This document shows positions 43,629 to 55,349 of a stretch of 64,000 bases of DNA, piece after piece (position 1 is the stretch's first letter; the number at the start of each line of letters is the position of its first letter). The notes beneath the pieces were generated by a model. That model was not told where the DNA came from. It worked only from the letters and a program-made list of their open reading frames with translations, and made no database searches. This DNA is from Arachnopeziza araneosa. Its lineage: Eukaryota; Ascomycota; Leotiomycetes; Helotiales; Arachnopezizaceae. The stretch lies in the NCBI GenBank assembly GCA_003988855.1, contig QYAI01000058.1, forward strand, positions 62,001 to 126,000. The letters are read 5' to 3'. The position numbers were made by a program, and so were the translations under genes.

Positions 43629-43831
43629 AGTCCATGCACTTTTATTCCGCCTACTTTCTACACTAAAAATAGCGATTTTTAAGTAATTTAATTCTATTAA
43701 AACTTATAATATAAGATCTTTCTATACATACAACTAAATACAAAAATTATAAAAATCATTAATAAGTTAAGCGTTAATACTTTTAAATTAAGCTTTAAAC
43801 TTAGCTACATATTAATTATATTTAAAACTAA
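43629..43831 (+). mobile_element. Fot1-like element end, interrupted by another insertion
   Basis: It starts after TA (43627-43628) with agtccatgcacttttattcc and then follows the 39210 copy closely (aatagcgatttttaagtaat and later blocks) until 43831, where a second element is inserted. Most differences from the 39210 copy are C/T or G/A changes. Confidence 0.75.
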
Positions 43832-44640
43832 GGGCTTGTTTAGCTCGCGAGTTAGAAGATAAATTAGTTATACAAAAAGCAAATTAAGTAAAGCTTTATT
43901 TAATTCGATTCGAGATAAATGTAGCTAAATAGTAATGTCACGGGTTGGACCTGGTGGTCAGGACCTAGGCCTGAGGGCCTAGGCAGAAACCAAGGCAGCA
44001 CTCGGAGCTGACTTCCTTTGATGGAAGGGATGAAGATCAGCAGAGCGATCTTCAGAAGTATCGACAAGACTATTGATTGAACTATCGATAGAACTATTGA
44101 TTGACTATTGAAAGAAGACCGTGCGACAGGAACGGTGTTGGCTGTTCCTCTCGTACGAAGGATATATGTAGAAAGCTTCTCATTCACGTGTTCTGACCAT
44201 GCAATCGTGAACCCTTACAGTATTTTGCAATTAAGCTTTTCTAAACTGTAGCTTTCTAGCTGCTTTCAGAGTAGTCGCCGTTGTTTTTGCAATCTTGTAA
44301 ATAAGCTACTATAAAGTCGATATTAGAATCTTTCTACTCTGTAAGCGCGGCTCTAGCTGCTTTTTTAGTATCGAAAGCTTTAGCTCTTTGCTTCTTCTTG
44401 CTTTCTTTGAGTAGCATAGTTAAGGTAGGAATTAGTTATTGTTGTATGATTTATAGCACAAGAGATCAGGTTTAGGAAGAAGCCAGGCTAGATTTTATTT
44501 TATTTTACTAGTGGATTTGTATGAATCGAGCCAAACGCGATCCGATTCAGTCCCTATTCACTTGATTATTCGGTGAAAAGGCCCATTCGAGTAAATCTGC
44601 TTCATTCGCCGAATATCCGATTCGCGAGCCAAACAGGCCC
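43832..44640. mobile_element. PIF/Harbinger-like non-autonomous element
   Basis: Terminal inverted repeats: gggcttgtttagctcgcgag at the left, and the reverse complement of the right end, gggcctgtttggctcgcgaa. About 18 of 22 positions match and all mismatches are transitions. A TAA flanks each side (43829-43831 and 44641-44643), the 3-bp target duplication of this superfamily. The GGGCCTGTTTGG-type terminus is typical of Tourist/Harbinger. No transposase was found. The element lies within the Fot1-like sequence and contains an LTR-like segment. Confidence 0.75.
43936..44219. repeat. Possible solo LTR nested in the Harbinger-like element
   Basis: A 284-bp segment starts TGTCACGGG and ends CCCTTACA, the TG...CA form of an LTR, and contains a short run of ctattgattga/ctatcgata repeats. 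The flanking five bases (agtaa and gtatt) do not form a clear target duplication, so this is tentative. The minus-strand frame 43900-44187 inside it is not a gene. Confidence 0.35.
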
Positions 44641-44915
44641 TAAAGAAGTCCTCCAATCAGCCAAAGAGGAGTTGGAGTTGACGCGTTGGAGGTACTGTGC
44701 AGATAACAGTAATGTGGAATACTTTGGAAATCAACAACACTTGAGATGAATTATTTGGTTTCACCGCAATATGCGGACAGTAAATCCTGTCATATATTCA
44801 ATATCCCATCTTTGAAACCCCGAACACCGTGTTCATCCACAAGTACCCTTTCTTTCCTTCCTCTCTTGATACAATACAATACAGGCATCATAGCACCATC
44901 TCTTCCTTGACTACT

Positions 44916-47214
44916 CTAAAAGTTACTCCCTGCTTGGCTACTTCCACTTCCACTCTGTCCAGCTATTCTCGCTTCGACCCTCTCTCTATGCTGTCGATTC
45001 TTCAAATGTATCTCAAAGTTTCCGACAGTGGTATCTGGACCTGGGGTGTATAATTTCCCAGGGCAGTCGTGACACCGTATGCGTGGTAGGTATAACCATT
45101 TTATACCTTCTGTCGACTGGCCAGGTGCGGGTGCTGGAACTGGCTGCTCAGTGTCGGCTTTAACGGCGGTATATCGCATTACACCCTCGAAGCGGTCGCG
45201 GGGATATTGAGCGAGGAGATCAGCGAGACCGGATGTTAACCATCCAGGAGGTGGTGGCTGGATTGTGTTAACAGTGCTATTATATTTCTTTTCTGTTTCA
45301 ACTTACAGGTACAAGAGGAGGTTGGTTAGGCCCTGGAGGCGGTGGCGCATCAACTCGGCCAATTTGACCAATAGGAGCAGGAGTCGTCGCGGTTTGAAGT
45401 GTTTGATTCTGAGTTCCCGGAGTAGATGGTGGTCCCATGGATCCAGGAGCTGGTGTGCCAAGCTGGGCTGATGTCGCACGATTGAAAGTTGGTGTTTGTT
45501 GGAGACTTGCAGGTCGATTCCCAGACTTCAAATCTCGAAGCAGTTTCCTCAACTTCTCTCTCCCAATCTTTAACTTCACAATCATCTGAGGACTTTCTAT
45601 ACTCTCTTCTCGAACATCTCGGCCAAATCTCCTTGCAGATGTTCGCGTCTCATGATGGTGAAGTATCGTAGCTTCTGGCGTCTCTGATCTTCCAAGATTG
45701 GCCATTCTCTGTTGTGCTGCTGTAGCTGCTCCACGCATATTTCTTGTTCGCGCTGTCCCAGAAAGTAGGTTTGACATAGCAGGTGAATCAGGCGAAGAAT
45801 CTTCGCTCTCAGATGAGTCTGAAAGATCTCCAACTCCTGCACCTGTACGCTTCCCTCTACCAGCACCTCCAACGCGCTTGTAAAGTCTGCTGTCATCAAT
45901 GGATTCCGCCGCTCCAGGTATCACCGAAGAGACAATCAGAGTGCGTACGGTGCGTTGCCTGTCCTTCAGGTCTGGTAAGGTCGGCCCTCCTCTCCTATTC
46001 ACAGACCTCTTCTGCCTCCTCTGCTCTCGTGAATATATAACTTCGCTGCGCTCTAGATCTACCTCTGATAATTCATACAAATATGGCCCAAACTCGCGTG
46101 CTTGTTGTTGTGGCCGGAAAACGGTAGGCAATGGTGTAGGTAAAAATGAAGAGATAAGATCAGCATCTTCGAGAGGTCGCCCATCGAATGGATGCCCAAC
46201 AATATACAGACTCCGCGTAAACAACTGACTCTGTTCTCGTATACAGTGTGCAATAGCAGTAGTAAATTCTCCTGATAATGATAACTCCCTCGTCATGCTC
46301 TGGGCGAACTCTTCAGGCGAGTTTAATGGATTATTAATCTCCCACTCGAATTTATCTTCCAGTGTATGGGGACCGATGGTAATATTTAACTTGATCAAGA
46401 TACGCATCTCCTCATTCTTGTAGGCGGAGTAGGGTAGTTCTGGGTCAAGAGCGTCTTCTTCGATATAAACTTGAGGATAGAAATCGTTTAGCTGCTCACG
46501 AATTTGATGTAGCACCTGCTCTTGCACTGGATTTGCTGGCGGGACAGCTAATCCTAAATCCTCGACAAGCTGCGCAGCAAACAGTTCGGGTATGATGACT
46601 CGATCATGAAGATTCCAAGTAAACGTGTCTCGTAACTTGATTTTGTCCCAATCCACGTCTAATCGTATCGGTACCAACTCTTCAACCTGTTCTGCCTGCT
46701 GGGTCAACTCCTTCCGTTTGATTCGAAGCCTTGCTGTTTTCCTTTGCCCAAGTCTGGGTTTGGCGTTTGGATAGACCAACTTAGGTGGTCCATCTGTATG
46801 TCCGTTGCCGTAGCCATTATAGCCTTGCCCATAGAGTCGACTAGGAGGAAACCACTGTCTGTAGTCCGACCGAACTTTTCTGTAATCTTCAGTCTCATTC
46901 CTCATGCGCGTGTAATTCTTCTTCCGATTATCCAAGTCCTCCACCATCGCAGACGTATGAACAAGATCTCGGTTGACATATTGCTCTAGAAGGATCTTCT
47001 CAAAGTCAGCTTTACTCCGCTCGACTGCGTCTGACGATGCCTGAGGGTCGGGAGCCATTGCGAACACATTCGCGACAGCTTTGCGACCGTTCTGGAGTGG
47101 TTTAGTGAAGTTGTTGAGATAGGAGGTTGTTGATGTTGATGTAGCCGTAAGTGAGCGCGAATGTCGCGCCAGAGTGAAGGATGCCTGGAAAAGGAGTTGG
47201 TACTGAGGCAGCAT
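44916..47214 (-). CDS. SNF5: SNF5 subunit of the SWI/SNF chromatin-remodelling complex
   Basis: Two exons (47214-45307, 45257-44916) give 749 residues. The SNF5/INI1 domain with its two repeats lies at about residues 190-380: VPIRLDVDWDKIKLRDTFTW ... FAAQLVEDLGLAV, and ILIKLNITIGPHTLEDKFEW ... FAQSMTRELSLSGEF followed by AIAHCIREQSQLF. After it come a Ser/Asp-rich linker, a Pro/Gln/Thr-rich region, and a C-terminal Cys-containing segment (LPRIRCHDCPGKLYTPGPDT, then a helix) common in filamentous-fungus SNF5 proteins. The protein is a core part of the remodeller in the nucleus. The N-terminus is uncertain: ATG 47214 gives a Thr/Ser-rich lead, while ATG 47058 (MAPDPQASSD) would shorten it by 52 residues. 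Confidence 0.92.
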
Positions 47215-47769
47215 TTTCAAGTCTAAAGCGGCGGAATCTGCCTTTGCTTACTGAGTGGTCAAATTATTATTGTCAAAACAGGTACAAAGTCAACAAAAAC
47301 TTAGAACATGAAATCCCTTCGAAATGTTCTACTTAGTCTTTACTTGAACTATTCTACAGTAGACATCATTGCATCGTCTTCCGTTTTGCAGCGCCTCGAA
47401 CCATTTCGCCGCTTTAAATCTTCTCAAGCCATGCTCATATTTTGCAATAAATCAACCATTTGCTCCGCCAAAATTAATTCCGCTTGAAATCTACGGGAAC
47501 TTAAATTGTCTAGTCCCCTTAAATATTCTTCTCGGAGCTTGAGAGTCGGATGGTGTTGTCGTGGCCTCTGTAAATGGTGGAAAAGTTGACGTTTACCCGC
47601 AAAAGGAGGAGGATTGAGAACGAATGGAGAAGAGAGCTTGCTCTAAGCGATCATGCCCACATTGAACTGGCACCCATCATCATTTCAATCAACAATCTTC
47701 CACTTCTTGACTACTTGACTTCTTTGCACACAACACAAATTTCACTACATTCCTTACTAAATCGACATC
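47215..47769. promoter_or_regulatory. Divergent promoter between SNF5 and the Ebp1/Cdb4-type gene
   Basis: This 555-bp spacer separates divergent start codons. The part near 47650-47769 is C/T-rich on the plus strand, as expected for a leader. No gene was seen; the frame 47574-47795 has no domain. Confidence 0.5.
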
Positions 47770-49240
47770 ATGGCCGCCGAAAAAAAGGAAGCTGAGGAGG
47801 TTGGTGAGTAATCCTTCCAAAGCTCCTTACGGAGGGGCTATCTTGACCCCGCTATCCGCATTCAATATCCTACCCTCGACGCTACAACGAGTTCAAATAT
47901 CCTTCAGAATCATTTTCTAACCATCATACCGGACAGACTATACTTTGAGCAATCCCGATACTCTTACTAAATACAAGAGCGCGGCGCAAATCTCCCAGAA
48001 GGTTTTGGAAGCTGTGACGGAATTGTGTGTTGCTGGCGAGAAGATCGTAACCATCTGCGAGAAAGGTGACAAGCTGCTGGATGAGGAGATTGCCAAAGTC
48101 TATAGAGGCAAGAAGATTGCGAAAGGTTCGCGTGCTTGAGTATTTTCCGCTTGACTTGACTGACCATTTTCTAGGAATCTCTCATCCCACTACCGTCTCG
48201 CCATCGTCCTTCGTCACCCCATACACTCCACTCACTTCCGACGAAGCCGAAGCCGCAGTTACTTTGAAAGAAGGAGAAGCGGTCAAGATCCAGCTCGGCG
48301 CACAGATTGACGGTTTTGGTACCATTGTCTGCGACACGATCATAATTCCATCGGCCGAGAATGCGAACGCAGAGATCAAAGGCCGTGATGCTGATCTGTT
48401 ATTGGCTACTCACTATGCAAATGAGCTTCTACTGCGCTTGATGGTCCCACCAGGGCTTCTGGCTACTGGCACCGATGAAGAAAAGGCAAAAGCCGCCAAA
48501 GTTAGACCAGCAACCCAGTCACAAATTACTACACTCCTCGAGAAGCTAGTCAAGAGCTACGACTGCAATTTAGTTGAGCATACTACTAGTTGGCTATTTG
48601 ATAGAAATGAGATTGAAGGCGAGAAGAAGATCATCTTGGCACCAGGAGATGGTACTAAGGGAGAAGGTACCCCGGAGGTTGGTGAGGTTTGGGGTGTTGA
48701 GATGGGTGTAAGTTTGGGATCTGGGAAGATCAAGAACTTTGAGAACAGATCAACTCTACATCGTCGTACAAAGCTCACCTACGCTCTGAAGCGACCAAGT
48801 TCCAAGAAGATCTTGAACGAAGTTGTTAAGAAGTTTGGCGTCTTCCCATTTAGCTTGAGACAATTAGAAGATGAGAGAGATGCAAAGGTTGGAGTTGTTG
48901 AGTGTGTTCGCGGCAATGTTTTCAGGCAGTATGAAGTGGTTGGAGAGAAAGATGGCGAGCCAGTTGGCCGATTACTGACCACCATCGGTATGATAAGCCT
49001 CCCTTGAGATTTCCAACTAACAGGTAAACAGCTATCACGAAGAACGGACTGCAAAAACTTGCAGCTCCTCCGGCACCTGATCTTTCAAAATTCAAGACCG
49101 ACAAGAAGATCACGGACGAGGAGATTCTCAAGATCTTGCAGCAGCCTCTGGCAAAGGAGGCCAAGCCAAAGAACAAGAAGAAGAAGAAGCCAGCTAAGAA
49201 GGCGGCGGCCGCTTCCGAGGAGAGCAGCGATGAGGAATAA
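47770..49240 (+). CDS. cdb4: Ebp1/PA2G4-type, 42-kDa curved DNA-binding protein homologue
   Basis: Four exons (47770-47803, 47937-48125, 48175-48987, 49032-49240) join in phase to 414 residues. The body is the methionine-aminopeptidase fold without peptidase residues: TKYKSAAQISQKVLEAVTEL, GISHPTTVS, VKIQLGAQIDGFGTIVCDTI and NLVEHTTSWLFDRN are typical of PA2G4/Ebp1 and fission-yeast Cdb4. The C-terminus is a Lys-rich tail (KEAKPKNKKKKKPAKKA) ending in acidic residues, as in Ebp1, which uses it to bind ribosomes and nucleic acid. It probably acts in ribosome-associated growth control. The first exon is only 34 nt. Confidence 0.92.
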
Positions 49241-50230
49241 GCTGACCAGAGAGGAGCGGGTGCAAAGTGAAAGGAAATGAGGGGTTATTGTAATGAGAAT
49301 ACGATTACGATGGACTTCTTATTTTTTTTAATCTTGCTGCGGACAAGCAACTTGTCAAGTCGTGGCCGAAAATGGTTATTTCCGCGCTCGGATTAGGCGA
49401 GGAGATGATACAAAAATTCCCCTCAGCCAGTTCCCGGTGGGGATCAAATTCGACTGAAGCATTGAAGCTTACTCAAGACATAGAGAAAATGCAGCACATT
49501 CACTCCATCTCTCTGCATTCCACGCGTTCGCGCGTTTACGCGTTCTCGATCGCTTGATTTCGCCTCGTGATTGAAAAGGGGTCAAATGGAGTCTTTGATG
49601 ACTGGCACGATGACTAAATATGACCGCCACTGAGTATAAATCTGTAAACTTTCGAGAGTCAAACCCTTTCCGGGTGACTCGAAATAGTTCTGTCTCGTGA
49701 ATGAACATAAAGTGCGAAAGTAGTGTCCGCTTATTAGTGCAGCCTTTGATTCACACCCGAGCGAGCCTCCCTTCCTCGATCTCTTCCTTTCCTGATCACT
49801 TGTGATAAGCCCCAGCTGCTACTACCATCTACCATTTTGAAAAACTGATCTCGTATCTGGATATTCTATTGCTTAGGCATACCACAAGCTGCTGAATGTG
49901 ATTATTTGATATTTCGAGTCGGAACTTATTTATTACTTTCTGGTTATCGACTGTGTGCGTTCTGATCGCTCAACCCCTTTCAAATTAGGCCCATATCCTA
50001 AGCGAGACCTGAACCGAAAACAAAGCATCGAAAACCATCGAGGAAGAGAACACGACGAACGCGCGAGGGCACCCCAAGCCACTAACAGAGTTGGTGTACA
50101 TGCATTAGGACTTAGAGGAGTATCGTATCCTGTCTCGTCAATTGTTGAACTTCTGCTAACACGTCTGCAGTCGCGCTCGGCTCGCGGTACTCCGGTCGCA
50201 ACAGGAGGCAAAGTCCAACTCGGCGACAGC
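49241..50230. other. Intergenic, probable promoter/leader
   Basis: A 990-bp spacer between two plus-strand genes. The frame of the next gene is open back to 49955, but it starts there on GTG, and the stretch around 50130-50170 looks like an intron ending in ctaacacgtctgcag. An upstream leader intron or coding exon is therefore possible. Confidence 0.45.
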
Positions 50231-52345
50231 ATGAGTAGACCCACCCGCTCTCGAGTCTCGAGTCCTTTCGTGACTGCAGGCAAAAATGGCGTTCCGGAAA
50301 CACGAAATACCAAGCCAGAGAAGTCGGAGAGTGGAGCGAGGCACCAGACAACTTTAGACAAACTATGGGCAGAGCCACCTTCAGTCATTCGGCCTTCGTT
50401 CGCAGACTCTGGGCTCGAGCGTCACTCTGCTGTATTGAATATGCAAGCCCTAGGAACTCTGCCGCCTGCGAAATTGTTGAAACAGGTGGCAGTGTTGCAT
50501 GGTGGTACTGAGGCTGGACGAGATTCAACGGCAAAGTCAGGGCTGTCAAATGCATCAACTCCCGCCGAGTCTTTCGACACTCCCGAACCGACATCACAAA
50601 CAGAAGCCGCGCCGGAAGAGGCATCAGAGGACGTGACTGAAGCTCCAGAAACACCCAAAGCTCAGGTGAGCGATGACCAGAGCCTTTCGCGTTCGGAAGC
50701 AGCTCCTCCAAGTGCGGGCGAAGGGGTATTTTCTGCACAGCAATCACCCGTTCCCACCACGACAATGTCAGGTCCAGGACCTTCCCGCATACAATCAGCA
50801 TCTCCGATTGTCCCTCCCATTGCTGGTCCCGATGGAAAGATCTCGTTTAATCTCGAATGGACGGATAGAGTGGTCGAGGCTGCGGTGCAAGAGGCTGTAG
50901 ATCAGAGAAGATGGCCCACGGCTTACGGTCTACGCACTCTCTACGACGAGAATCGATCGGAGCCCGATTTTATTCGGCTTACCGAAGCAGTCTACTACAG
51001 ATACGCTACGAATGCCCAGTTTGAAGAGTTTGAGGCTATGCTTGCACCCAAGAAGAGAGAAGGCCGGAAGGACCGAACGGGGGAGTATTATTTCAATGGC
51101 GACGGAAGCGACCCAGCACCTGCCCGATCAATTGTCTCTTTTGTTCAGGCGCTCAACGGTCCTCAGAGAGAGTACCGGAGTGTTTACTCGGAACCACTGC
51201 AACGATCCAGTTCGGTGGCAACCGACGCCGGCCCCGGAGGATCATCGCTTCATCAATCCTCCAACGCTCCCACGCCGAGCAAAGACACGGAAGGGAGTCA
51301 GGCTATTCTGAAGATGGAGAAGCGCAAGTCTCGAGATTCAAGCACGCAGGCGAACGGAGAAGTCAAAACAAATGGATCGGCCAGCAACAAGGCAGTGGAC
51401 GCGCAGCAGCCCTACAAAGACACGCCGCGATCCAACTCGCTCTCCAGCTCGTCGTCGCTGTCGTCGGTGGACGAGAAGCTCATTGCAAACACTGGCATCT
51501 CGCCGGCGCGTCCCGCATCAAGCCATGCCCTGGCATCCTTTGGGCGATTTGGAGTCTTTGATTCGAATGGTGTGGAACGCCCATTCGTTTCGCCGTACGC
51601 CAGCGCCAACAATTTCCAAGCAGCTGCGTCGTCTGCCGAGACCCTTGCGCGCCGCAACGCTCAGCCAATCAAGAAGGTGCCAAAGCCAGGCCCGAAAATT
51701 CACACGTTCTCGGTCACCACCACGTCGGTCCCTGCGCCGCCGCCTGCTGCTGCATCTTCTTCCTCTTCTACCAACACCTTTTCGCCCATCAACGCCCCGG
51801 CTGATAAGTCGACGCGCAACAACAACCACCGGAAATCTGCATCATCCTCCATGGCACCCGTGGCTCTCCTTGCTACCTCGTCCAATACTTCTTCTGCATC
51901 AACCTCAAAATATTCTTCTGCTTTTGCCTCCAAAAACGGGTCCAAAATCAACGCTCCCTTGTCGGATGATGTGGAGAAGCGTATGACTCTGAAGCGTGCC
52001 GCGCGAGAGAAGACAAATCTCATCCGAGGAGATCGTAGTTTTGAGCGATATAAGCTCCATGTCGACGAAGATAACGAGACGGCGTCGGAAGGCGAAGAAT
52101 CAGTTGCTGTCGCACCGCCGCCGGCCAAACGCCAGAAGATTCGCATTCTGAACAACTCGAGAACGACTCGGCGAAATGTCAACGATGATTCCGATGAATT
52201 GAGCTCTCCGACTTTCTTGAATTTCCATACCGACGGTCCAACTTCCTTTCCCCCATCACGAGCTGGTACTCCAGGTAATCTTAATCGCCCAACGAGGAAG
52301 GGAAAGCCCGGCACAGGTAGTGGTCTACGTGTCAAGACATCGTGA
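50231..52345 (+). CDS. Large disordered nuclear-type protein (unknown)
   Basis: A single exon of 704 residues from ATG 50231 (MSRPTRSRVSSPFVTAG). I do not recognise a named family. One compact segment in the middle appears folded: GKISFNLEWTDRVVEAAVQE, then AVDQRRWPTAYGLRTLYDEN and FIRLTEAVYYRYATNAQFEE, like a helical domain. The rest is Ser/Ala/Pro-rich and disordered. A basic C-terminal part (RMTLKRAAREKTNLIRGDRS, and AKRQKIRILNNSRTTRR) suggests a nuclear or nucleic-acid role. Its neighbours are chromatin factors, but a link is only inferred. The TGA stop overlaps a GTGAGT donor-like site, so a further 3' exon cannot be excluded. If the upstream CTGCAG acceptor (near 50170) is used, some codons before 50231 may also belong. 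Confidence 0.7.
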   Translation: MSRPTRSRVSSPFVTAGKNGVPETRNTKPEKSESGARHQTTLDKLWAEPPSVIRPSFADSGLERHSAVLNMQALGTLPPAKLLKQVAVLHGGTEAGRDSTAKSGLSNASTPAESFDTPEPTSQTEAAPEEASEDVTEAPETPKAQVSDDQSLSRSEAAPPSAGEGVFSAQQSPVPTTTMSGPGPSRIQSASPIVPPIAGPDGKISFNLEWTDRVVEAAVQEAVDQRRWPTAYGLRTLYDENRSEPDFIRLTEAVYYRYATNAQFEEFEAMLAPKKREGRKDRTGEYYFNGDGSDPAPARSIVSFVQALNGPQREYRSVYSEPLQRSSSVATDAGPGGSSLHQSSNAPTPSKDTEGSQAILKMEKRKSRDSSTQANGEVKTNGSASNKAVDAQQPYKDTPRSNSLSSSSSLSSVDEKLIANTGISPARPASSHALASFGRFGVFDSNGVERPFVSPYASANNFQAAASSAETLARRNAQPIKKVPKPGPKIHTFSVTTTSVPAPPPAAASSSSSTNTFSPINAPADKSTRNNNHRKSASSSMAPVALLATSSNTSSASTSKYSSAFASKNGSKINAPLSDDVEKRMTLKRAAREKTNLIRGDRSFERYKLHVDEDNETASEGEESVAVAPPPAKRQKIRILNNSRTTRRNVNDDSDELSSPTFLNFHTDGPTSFPPSRAGTPGNLNRPTRKGKPGTGSGLRVKTS

Positions 52346-53457
52346 GTTCATCATTCCCTTTTCTTATTCCATCCCACCGTCTTTGAAAGTATCCCTTTTA
52401 TTTGTCTTCACGTCCCTCGCCCTCGATCTTTCTCGAATCTTTGTTTGCTGCCTGGAACGCCTTCGGGTCGTCGCACAGTGCGACCGATCGTTTAGAGCCA
52501 TCCATAGAGCATCATTTCTATCGCTAGTTGCAGTAGGATCTTGATGCATCAGCTTCATCGAGGTTGAGATGATGATTTTGTTTTGTGGCCTGTTATGTCG
52601 ATGAAGTTCCAAATTTCATGGTGGCGTGTCTGATCTTGTTGGGGAACCCATCATGATTTTTGGAATTTTGGTGGCACCTCTTAGATGACCGAGCCCTGAA
52701 ACTTGATGCTGCTCCTCTGGTTATCTCAATCTTTGATTTGAGTAGATGAGGTTTGAGCGTTGCTTGCCTGCTTTGAATCTTTTGCTTTCTTGGTCCATTC
52801 ACCCCGGCGTTATTTTCATCATTGCGTCAACAACGCCGTAGCTGCTCGCGTGAGCGTGGCCATTTCCATTACAGCCATAGCCATTCTTGTGTTTTGTTTG
52901 GGTTTTGTTGTGGATGTTCATTTGAAAATATTCACGATGAAAGTAGGTGGTGGCTTTGGACCCAAGCAAATTTTGCATGGTGATCCCCGCCAGCGCGCTT
53001 CCTTTTTAGATTGCACTCAATATTCAATGGGAAGTGGTCGCGCGAGTTGGCGCATATTATTATTTTGGTTTCCCATTGTGTGCTAGTAGACTGGTTAACA
53101 TCTCTATTATTGTTTTCATCACAGCTATTGTAGTTGTTGTAATTGTTACTGCTTAACATCATTTCCTAGTGTCGTCTATAATAAGTGAATACCTGGCATA
53201 ACAACCACACCCTCAGTAACAATACTAATTCGATTCTCACAATAGTCCAATGAAAAAGAAGCAGGGTAGTCTAGCTGGAATTCCAAGAGGGAACGGGTCT
53301 AGAAATAGTCCTATTGTCAATGGTTCTCTTTTAAATAACCAAGTAAGAACACAAACTCTTTTTACTCTCCACTTCTTCTTCCCCGCACCACTTTCTTGAA
53401 ACTCCCACTCCCACTCCTACTCTCACTCCAATTCAAACTCCAACTCCGACTCCAACA
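52346..53457. other. Intergenic; short hexamer-like repeat before the next start codon
   Basis: A 1.1-kb spacer with no gene seen. At 53398-53456, just before the next ATG, a degenerate hexamer repeat (actccc/actcca/actccg units) runs into the leader. The frame 52760-53086 has no domain. Confidence 0.5.
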
Positions 53458-55349
53458 ATGGCGCGCCCAAAGCGTCAAGCGAAGGTACCAGCTCGGTATG
53501 GAGCTACCAAGAAGACCGGGGCTGCAACCAAGGCTGCTCCTCCCATGGAGGCCGCTCCCAAGGTTGCGACCGGAGAGATCGATCCAGCTCTTCTGGCTCA
53601 GGAACCAGAAGAGCTGGAGGCACAACGCCCAAAGCGGGACCGATACTTGAAAAAGTATTCGGCAGCAAAACGGGTTGTTGCTGTCGGAAAAGTGATGATT
53701 CGCCTCTACCAGCTGGTATTGACTCCTACCCCCTCCATGATCAACGTGGCTATCAATCTTTTACTTGTCGATCTCTTTACCCATGCTTATTTCATCCATC
53801 TGATCTGATCTCACCTGCTAACATTTTCATAGGAGGACAATGAAGATTTTTGCGCATCTTGTGGAGGCGGAGGAGAGCTCTTATGCTGCGATGGCGAGGG
53901 TTGTGTTCGTTCTTTCCACTTCAGATGTGTCGATCCACCTCTATCACAGGATGCATTACCAGACTCCTGGCTCTGCCAAGAATGCCAAATCAAGCAAAAC
54001 GGCAAGGATGAAAGCCTCGCCGTACCTGGCATTGTTGGTCCTCTCGTGTCCGATCTTCAAGCCAAGAACTCCTCGGCATTCCACCTTCCCAAATCCATCC
54101 GAAACCTTTTCGAAGACGTCCAAACAGGACCCGATGGGGAATACGAGGGACCAGCGCCACCGAAGCCAAAGTGAGTTAAACTACCCTGCTTTTGCATTTA
54201 CAAGCTGACATGTCTGAAGGGCCGGCAAACCCGAACCCGAACCAGATTATTTCAAGACCAGAGACAACAATCGCAAGATTATTCTGTGTCAAGGCTGTGG
54301 CTTGGCGGCAGTGAGACCAGATCGCATGATCATTGGATGCTCTCACTGTGACTACCACTGGCATCTCGATTGTATCCCAGATGCACCTATGGCTAAGCCA
54401 CCTCCTGTTGGCCGTTCATGGCGATGCCCAGCTCATATCGAAGACATTCTCGATTCAGTTCCTGGCCTGCTCGCACCTGCACATCGCCGGCGAAAAATCA
54501 AAGGGGCCGTGGCAGTCCAACCGTCCTTCCCAAGAGGAGTCAAGAACAATGGTGACATCGAGGTTTGGCCCGGTTCGTCTGATGATGAAGCTGAGCCTGT
54601 TATGCCCTTTCATGAACATCGAGAGTTCGGCCAAACATTCCGGCTTCCCGCGTGGGGCATTAAAGCTGATTTTATCACAAAGTGAGTTCTTCCCTTTAGA
54701 TTGGTTGGAATTGAAACTGATGAAGAACAGAGTCAAGGCTTCAAAGAGAAAATACCTTCCCGAAATGGTGGCTCCAGCGAACTTTAAGCGCCGAAAGCAG
54801 CTCAGCGATTACTCTATCAAAGAACAGGAGGCTGCGCTTACTTTCAAAGCTATGCAGCTTCGGGAGGAGGTTCCTGGAGATGGCATGAACTTGCTTCATC
54901 GGGCCCTTATCGTGAGTTATCTGTCAATTATTGTCTCAACCTGCTAATACGTTTCCCTCTAGGACCAAATGCCTGACAACGTCATCGATCTCATGTCTAG
55001 TGTCAGCGCCTCGGATATTGCAGAGAGTCAACCGCTTTCCCATGGTGATCGACAGCGCCTGAAGGCCGTTAAATCTTGGACCGAAGCCATGCTTGCGAAA
55101 GACGCAGCGATGAAGGCCAAGGCCAAGGCCACTGCGGAGGTGAACCATAACGACGCTGCCGAAGAAACTCCTGTCGTGGAGACTTCCTCTGGCACAGTTT
55201 CTGCCAGTTTACCTTCTGCTGATGCAATCTCTACGGATGCATCTCCTGCCGAGGCAACTTCTGCTGAAGTTGTTCAAGATGAAGGCATGACTGAAGCAAA
55301 CCCTACTGAGCAGGCTGCACCAGAAAAAATTGTTGAAGGGGAACTTTGA
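53458..55349 (+). CDS. Double-PHD protein, Rco1-like (Rpd3S-type deacetylase subunit)
   Basis: Five exons (53458-53715, 53833-54170, 54220-54681, 54731-54911, 54963-55349) join in phase to 541 residues. The first PHD finger reads EDNEDFCASCGGGGELLCCD, then SFHFRCVDPPLSQDALPDSW and LCQEC. After a spacer (HLPKSIRNLFEDVQTGPDGE) comes a second finger, LCQGCGLAAVRPDRMIIGCS, then HWHLDCIP and WRCPAH. Two such fingers with the intervening SIRNLF block match the Rco1 family, which guides the Rpd3S deacetylase to methylated histone H3 in transcribed genes. The N-terminus is basic (MARPKRQAKVPARYG). The C-terminal 100 residues are Ala/Glu/Thr-rich and disordered. Cti6- and Ntc-type PHD proteins are less likely. 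Confidence 0.83.

Noticed and set aside
43900..44187. 95-codon minus-strand frame
   Set aside because: Lies inside the LTR-like segment; made of ATTGATTG-type repeats and no domain.
49955..50230. N-terminal extension of the disordered protein gene
   Set aside because: Begins on GTG and passes through an intron-like stretch; ATG 50231 is preferred.
51700..52335. 211-codon minus-strand frame
   Set aside because: Shadow of the plus-strand gene at 50231-52345, caused by its Ser/Ala codon bias.
52320..53460. Fusion of the disordered protein gene with the Rco1-like gene through a GTGAGT at 52342
   Set aside because: The Rco1-like gene has its own ATG with a typical basic start and a pyrimidine-rich leader; an intron of over 1 kb would be unusual here.
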